From UBA1227 sp045642705 (lineage in GTDB: Bacteria > Bacillota > Clostridia > Oscillospirales > Acutalibacteraceae), in assembly GCA_045642705.1 (NCBI GenBank), contig JAZUJK010000002.1, forward strand, positions 4,699 to 68,698: a stretch of 64,000 bases of DNA. The letters are read 5' to 3'. Positions within the stretch are counted from its first letter, which is position 1. Each line of letters begins with the position of its first letter. The position numbers were made by a program, and so were the translations under genes. The notes under the pieces are model-generated. The model was not told the origin of the DNA. It ran no database searches and saw nothing but the letters and a program-made list of their open reading frames with translations. This document shows, one piece after another, positions 60,619 through 64,000 of the stretch.

Positions 60619-61790
60619 TATAAAAGCTCTCCTAATATCTTAATTCCCTTCTCAATAGCTTCATCAGTAGGTGTTGAGAAGTTCAGGCGAATATACTGTG
60701 TTGTATCATTCTCGTCTGTTAAGAATGTTGTACCTGGTACAATTGCGAGTTTATTATCTACGCATTTCTTACAGAAGCCGAGCATATCAATATCATCTGG
60801 CAACTTGCACCATACGAACATTCCGCCCTCAGGACGGACATATGTGAGTGATGGGCAATACTCATCAATAAGGTCGCACATGAGATTGAGTTTTCCTCTA
60901 TATATCGCTTGCATGCGAGCTATATGAGCATCGATATCATTTTCTTTCATCCAACGATATACAAGCATCTGGTTAAACATAGATGTATGAACATCCTCTG
61001 TCTGCTTTCCAACTACCATCTTAGAAACAAGTTCCTGTGGTGCGAGAAGATATCCTACACGGATACCAGGTGCGATGAGTTTAGAGAATGTGCCAGCATA
61101 GATTACTCTGTCCTCGACATCAAATGACTTGATAGTTGGAAGATTCTCGCCAGCAACTCTTAAATCACCATATGGGTTGTCTTCTAGGATTATGAAATCA
61201 TACTCGCAAGCCAAGTCATATAAGGCTTTTCTCTTCTCGAGTGACATTGTATAACCAGTTGGATTCTGGAAATTAGGTATTGTGTAAAGGAATTTTACTT
61301 TACAACCAGTAGCCAAAAACGATTTTAGCTCATTTATATCCATTCCATCTGACTCCATTGAGATACCATGGAGTCTTACATTATAAGATCTAAAGCAGTT
61401 GAGAGAGCCTATAAATGAAGGGTTTTCACATAGAACTACATCGCCTTCATTGCATAGAACTTTGGTTGTAAGTTCCATAACCTGAGTAGCGCCAGATGTG
61501 ATAATCAAATCATCATTTTGATGGCCCATATTATGTTTGCTCTTGAGATATGTTTTTAGTTCATCTCTGAGAGGTGTATATCCCTCTGTAATTCCGTACT
61601 GGAGTGCTCCAATTGGATCCTCACGGAATATATCAGATGCAATCTTAGAAATAGACTCAACTGGAAAAGCATCTGGAGCAGGATTGCCTGCTGCAAATGA
61701 AATTACATTTGGATCTGCTGTAGCCTTGAGCATTTCTCTAATAGCAGAAGGCTTGAGATTTGCCATTCTATCGGATATTTCGTAACTCAT
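60618..61790 (-). CDS. PLP-dependent class I/II aminotransferase
   Basis: 390 residues. The PLP-binding Lys is in GTFSKLIAPGIRVG, with IPNFQNPTGYT and LEDNPYGDLR typical of the 2-aminoadipate/aromatic aminotransferase group. The substrate is not fixed; co-transcription with trpS hints at an aromatic amino acid but is not proof. It is divergent from fba. Confidence 0.9.
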   Translation of the reverse strand: MSYEISDRMANLKPSAIREMLKATADPNVISFAAGNPAPDAFPVESISKIASDIFREDPIGALQYGITEGYTPLRDELKTYLKSKHNMGHQNDDLIITSGATQVMELTTKVLCNEGDVVLCENPSFIGSLNCFRSYNVRLHGISMESDGMDINELKSFLATGCKVKFLYTIPNFQNPTGYTMSLEKRKALYDLACEYDFIILEDNPYGDLRVAGENLPTIKSFDVEDRVIYAGTFSKLIAPGIRVGYLLAPQELVSKMVVGKQTEDVHTSMFNQMLVYRWMKENDIDAHIARMQAIYRGKLNLMCDLIDEYCPSLTYVRPEGGMFVWCKLPDDIDMLGFCKKCVDNKLAIVPGTTFLTDENDTTQYIRLNFSTPTDEAIEKGIKILGELL

Positions 61791-61846
61791 AAAATCGCCT
61801 CAACTGTCAATATTACAAGTAGTTATTGTAGCATAAGAATAAGCCT

Positions 61847-61875
61847 TTGACAATGCAATTTTACCACTATATAAT
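61847..61875 (+). promoter_or_regulatory. Promoter of fba
   Basis: Consensus TTGACA (61847-61852) and TATAAT (61870-61875) are 17 bases apart, 36 bases ahead of the fba start. Confidence 0.88.
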
Positions 61876-61911
61876 AGGTATGTATTTTATAAAAGAAAGG
61901 ACATTTAAGTT

Positions 61912-62880
61912 ATGCCACTTGTAACCACAACAGAAATGTTTAAAAAAGCATATGACGGAGGTTATGCTGTAGGTGCTTTTAATGTTAACAATATGGAGAT
62001 CATCCAGGGAATCACTGAGGCAGCTCAGGAACTAAACAGTCCTGTAATCCTCCAAGTATCCAAGGGTGCTCGTGCTTACGCTAATCACACATACCTTGTA
62101 AAGCTCGTAGAAGCAGCAGTTGCAGAATGCCCAGACATTCCAATCGCTCTTCATCTCGACCATGGTGATTCATTTGAGACTTGTAAGTCTTGCATTGACG
62201 GTGGATTTACATCAGTTATGATTGATGCATCTTCCAAGTCATTTGAAGATAATATCGCTGAAACCAAGAAGGTTGTTGAATATGCACACGACCACGGTGT
62301 AGTTGTAGAGGCCGAGCTCGGTACTCTCGCTGGCATCGAGGATGATGTAAAAGTAGAAGCAGGTAACGAAAGTTACACTCGCCCAGAAGAAGTTGAGGAA
62401 TTCGTTTCTCGTACAGGTTGTGACTCTCTTGCTATCGCAATCGGAACCAGCCACGGCGCATACAAGTTCACTGCTGCGCAGTGCACACGTGATGAGAATG
62501 GCATCCTTGTACCACCTCCACTTCGTTTCGATGTTCTTGAGGGATGCATTGAGCGCCTTCCTGGCTTCCCAATCGTACTTCATGGTTCATCATCTGTACC
62601 ACAGCAGTTCGTTAAAATTATCAACGAAAACGGTGGTGCAATGCCTGACGCAATTGGCATTCCAGAGGACCAGTTACGCGAGGCTGCGAAACTCGCTGTA
62701 TGCAAGATCAACATTGACTCTGACATCCGTCTCGCAATGACAGCTGTCATCCGTCAATATATGAACGAGCATCCAGACCATTTCGATCCTCGCCAGTATC
62801 TCAAGCCAGCACGTCAAGCAGTTAAAGATATGGTATCTCACAAGATTGTCAACGTTCTCGGCTCAAACGGCCAGGCATAA
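61912..62880 (+). CDS. fba: Fructose-bisphosphate aldolase, class II
   Basis: 322-residue zinc-dependent glycolytic aldolase. Motifs include GAFNVNNMEIIQGI, the zinc ligands in ALHLDHGDSFE and VLHGSSS, and INIDSDIRLAMT. It is monocistronic with a near-perfect promoter and AAAGG ribosome site, consistent with high expression. Its synonymous codon choice is more C-ending than most neighbours, as expected for a highly expressed gene. Confidence 0.97.
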   Translation: MPLVTTTEMFKKAYDGGYAVGAFNVNNMEIIQGITEAAQELNSPVILQVSKGARAYANHTYLVKLVEAAVAECPDIPIALHLDHGDSFETCKSCIDGGFTSVMIDASSKSFEDNIAETKKVVEYAHDHGVVVEAELGTLAGIEDDVKVEAGNESYTRPEEVEEFVSRTGCDSLAIAIGTSHGAYKFTAAQCTRDENGILVPPPLRFDVLEGCIERLPGFPIVLHGSSSVPQQFVKIINENGGAMPDAIGIPEDQLREAAKLAVCKINIDSDIRLAMTAVIRQYMNEHPDHFDPRQYLKPARQAVKDMVSHKIVNVLGSNGQA

Positions 62881-62929
62881 AATAAAAAGCAATAATTAAA
62901 ATCAATAACAGAACAAAACATATAAAAAT

Positions 62930-62962
62930 ACCCCTGCACTCATCGTGCAGGGGTTATTTTTT
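62930..62962. terminator. Bidirectional terminator after fba
   Basis: A 10-bp stem (62930-62939 with 62945-62954) with a 5-base loop is followed by a T run on the plus strand and preceded by A-rich sequence, between convergent genes. Confidence 0.85.
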
Positions 62963-64000
62963 TACTCTTCTTCCTCAGAGCGCTTTTTCTTACCAACTAC
63001 AATCATACCTGTAGCTGAAACTGCAAGTGCCACAATAGAAAGAACAATTGGAGAATCATCAAGTGTCTTAGCAACACGTTCATCGTCCTCATATGCAATA
63101 GAGAATACAGAGAAATCCGATGTTGTAAACTGTACAGTTGGTGTAATTACAACACCATCTCCATCAGGAGATCTTTCTGCTACAGTCTTGCCAGTGTGGT
63201 CAGCGTATACGTAGAATATACGGCCTTCCTTCTCAGCATCACCAAGAGGTACAACAAAACTAATTGGAGTATCAACATGGGTTATAACATCAGAATACAA
63301 TACTTTACCATCACTGCCTATTGCATTCTTAGTAATAACGATTTCTATGTGCTTAAACAATATGTTGCCATCATCCTTAATTGCCTTTTCGTTAACCTTA
63401 TCCGTCTCTATTTCACGGACTGTCATAACAATGGTGATGTGGCCGTCATTTTCAAATACAGAGATATCATCCTCATCAACTGTTCTTGAAAGGATTTCCT
63501 TGATTTCATCTTCGTTTGATGCATTGATGCTTCCCAGGTCAACAAGGCCTTCAATTTCTACTTCAACCTTAATATCACCAGCATTTAGTGTCTGATTTCC
63601 AAGTGCATCGGCAAGAATACTATCAATTTCATTCTTGCCATTTTCTGCTGCTCTTTGAGCATCAGAAGGTGTATTAGATTTATCAATTGCCTGCTTTGCC
63701 TTATCTGCAGCATCATCAATCTGTTTCTTATAAGCTTCTTTTTCTGCTGGAGTCAGATTATCTTGTGCATCTATAAGTTCCTTAGCAGCTTCTGCTGCCT
63801 TATTTATAGAATCTTTTGCATTTTGTTTTGCTTCATCAAGACTCTGCTTTGCAGTATCGAGCATATCTTCATATCCATCATATGTTGGATATTTATTAGG
63901 TGCTGTACTATCTGACTCACTCTCAGATGGAGTACTAATAATTTCATCAACAAGAGCCTTCTGCTCTGGTGTCAATTTTTCATATGCATCCTTACCTGCG
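62962..64000 (-). CDS. Surface protein with DUF1542-like coiled repeat, C-terminal part (cut by window edge)
   Basis: The last 345 residues of a larger protein; the frame is open to the right edge, so the TTG at 63975 is not its start. A helical Ala/Lys/Asp-rich repeat (DSINKAAEAAKELIDAQDNL ... AKQAIDKSNT) matches the DUF1542 pattern of Gram-positive surface adhesins. A beta-rich domain follows (about 150 residues), then a hydrophobic C-terminal helix and KKKR. Before the helix stands AKTLDDSP, where an LPXTG-type signal would be expected. Confidence 0.75.
   Translation of the reverse strand, partial: AGKDAYEKLTPEQKALVDEIISTPSESESDSTAPNKYPTYDGYEDMLDTAKQSLDEAKQNAKDSINKAAEAAKELIDAQDNLTPAEKEAYKKQIDDAADKAKQAIDKSNTPSDAQRAAENGKNEIDSILADALGNQTLNAGDIKVEVEIEGLVDLGSINASNEDEIKEILSRTVDEDDISVFENDGHITIVMTVREIETDKVNEKAIKDDGNILFKHIEIVITKNAIGSDGKVLYSDVITHVDTPISFVVPLGDAEKEGRIFYVYADHTGKTVAERSPDGDGVVITPTVQFTTSDFSVFSIAYEDDERVAKTLDDSPIVLSIVALAVSATGMIVVGKKKRSEEEE

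Overview
This window is a stretch of chromosome from a Gram-positive anaerobe of the class Clostridia, most likely Lachnospiraceae or a close relative. The placement rests on the rimP-nusA-ylxR-ylxQ-infB-rbfA-nrnA-truB-ribF order, NrnA-type oligoribonuclease, RecX beside RecA, zinc-type L32, radical-SAM pairs typical of Clostridia (DUF512 with der; TIGR03960 with TIGR03936), sortase and GH25 lysozymes. It is inference; no 16S gene is present. Nearly all genes are on the minus strand, so the minus strand is probably the leading strand. No insertion sequence, prophage or CRISPR array was seen.

Layout. 1-5.4 kb: rpoC (cut by the edge) and rpoB with their own promoter. 5.6-14.8 kb: ndk (plus), then macro-domain protein, YfcE phosphodiesterase, DUF1648 protein, der, DUF512 radical SAM, rpmF, DUF177, a P-loop protein, pgi, recX, recA. 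14.9-15.3 kb: rpmB followed closely by tRNA-Gln. 15.3-20.5 kb: a GDPD phosphodiesterase, a divergent GH13 alpha-glucosidase, a Mur ligase with an orphan ABC ATPase, rpsT. 20.5-28.0 kb: a minus-strand run encoding the end of cobalamin synthesis (CobC-like phosphatase, degenerate CobU-like protein, CobS, CobU, CobT, a TIM-barrel protein) preceded by two tandem GH25 wall hydrolases, with a sortase gene facing away. 28.9-36.4 kb: nucleotidyltransferase, a glycine-riboswitch-controlled AgcS symporter, trmB, unknown genes and the TIGR03936/TIGR03960 pair. 36.4-47.6 kb: pnp-rpsO and the long nusA-infB operon. 47.6-54.5 kb: accessory genes (tocopherol-cyclase-like protein, secreted lipase, sirtuin, PrsW-like protease, multi-pass membrane proteins, SPFH protein). 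54.5-64 kb: tRNA-Ser, a zinc-ribbon protein, DUF2284, a polar amino acid ABC transporter, mgtE with a long structured leader, trpS, an aminotransferase, class II aldolase, and the C-terminal part of a DUF1542-type surface protein cut by the right edge.

Most of the window is housekeeping. The most interesting signals are RNA-level. The mgtE leader contains a three-way-junction-like fold and mutually exclusive terminator and antiterminator pairings, without the M-box core I would expect. Long rod-like hairpins stand before pnp and before a 78-aa unknown gene, and the AgcS leader carries a single-aptamer glycine riboswitch. At protein level, odd points are a TrmB with Cys where the family has Asp, a MurE-like ligase without the DNPR motif, a degenerate second CobU, and a surface protein whose sorting signal is not LPXTG.
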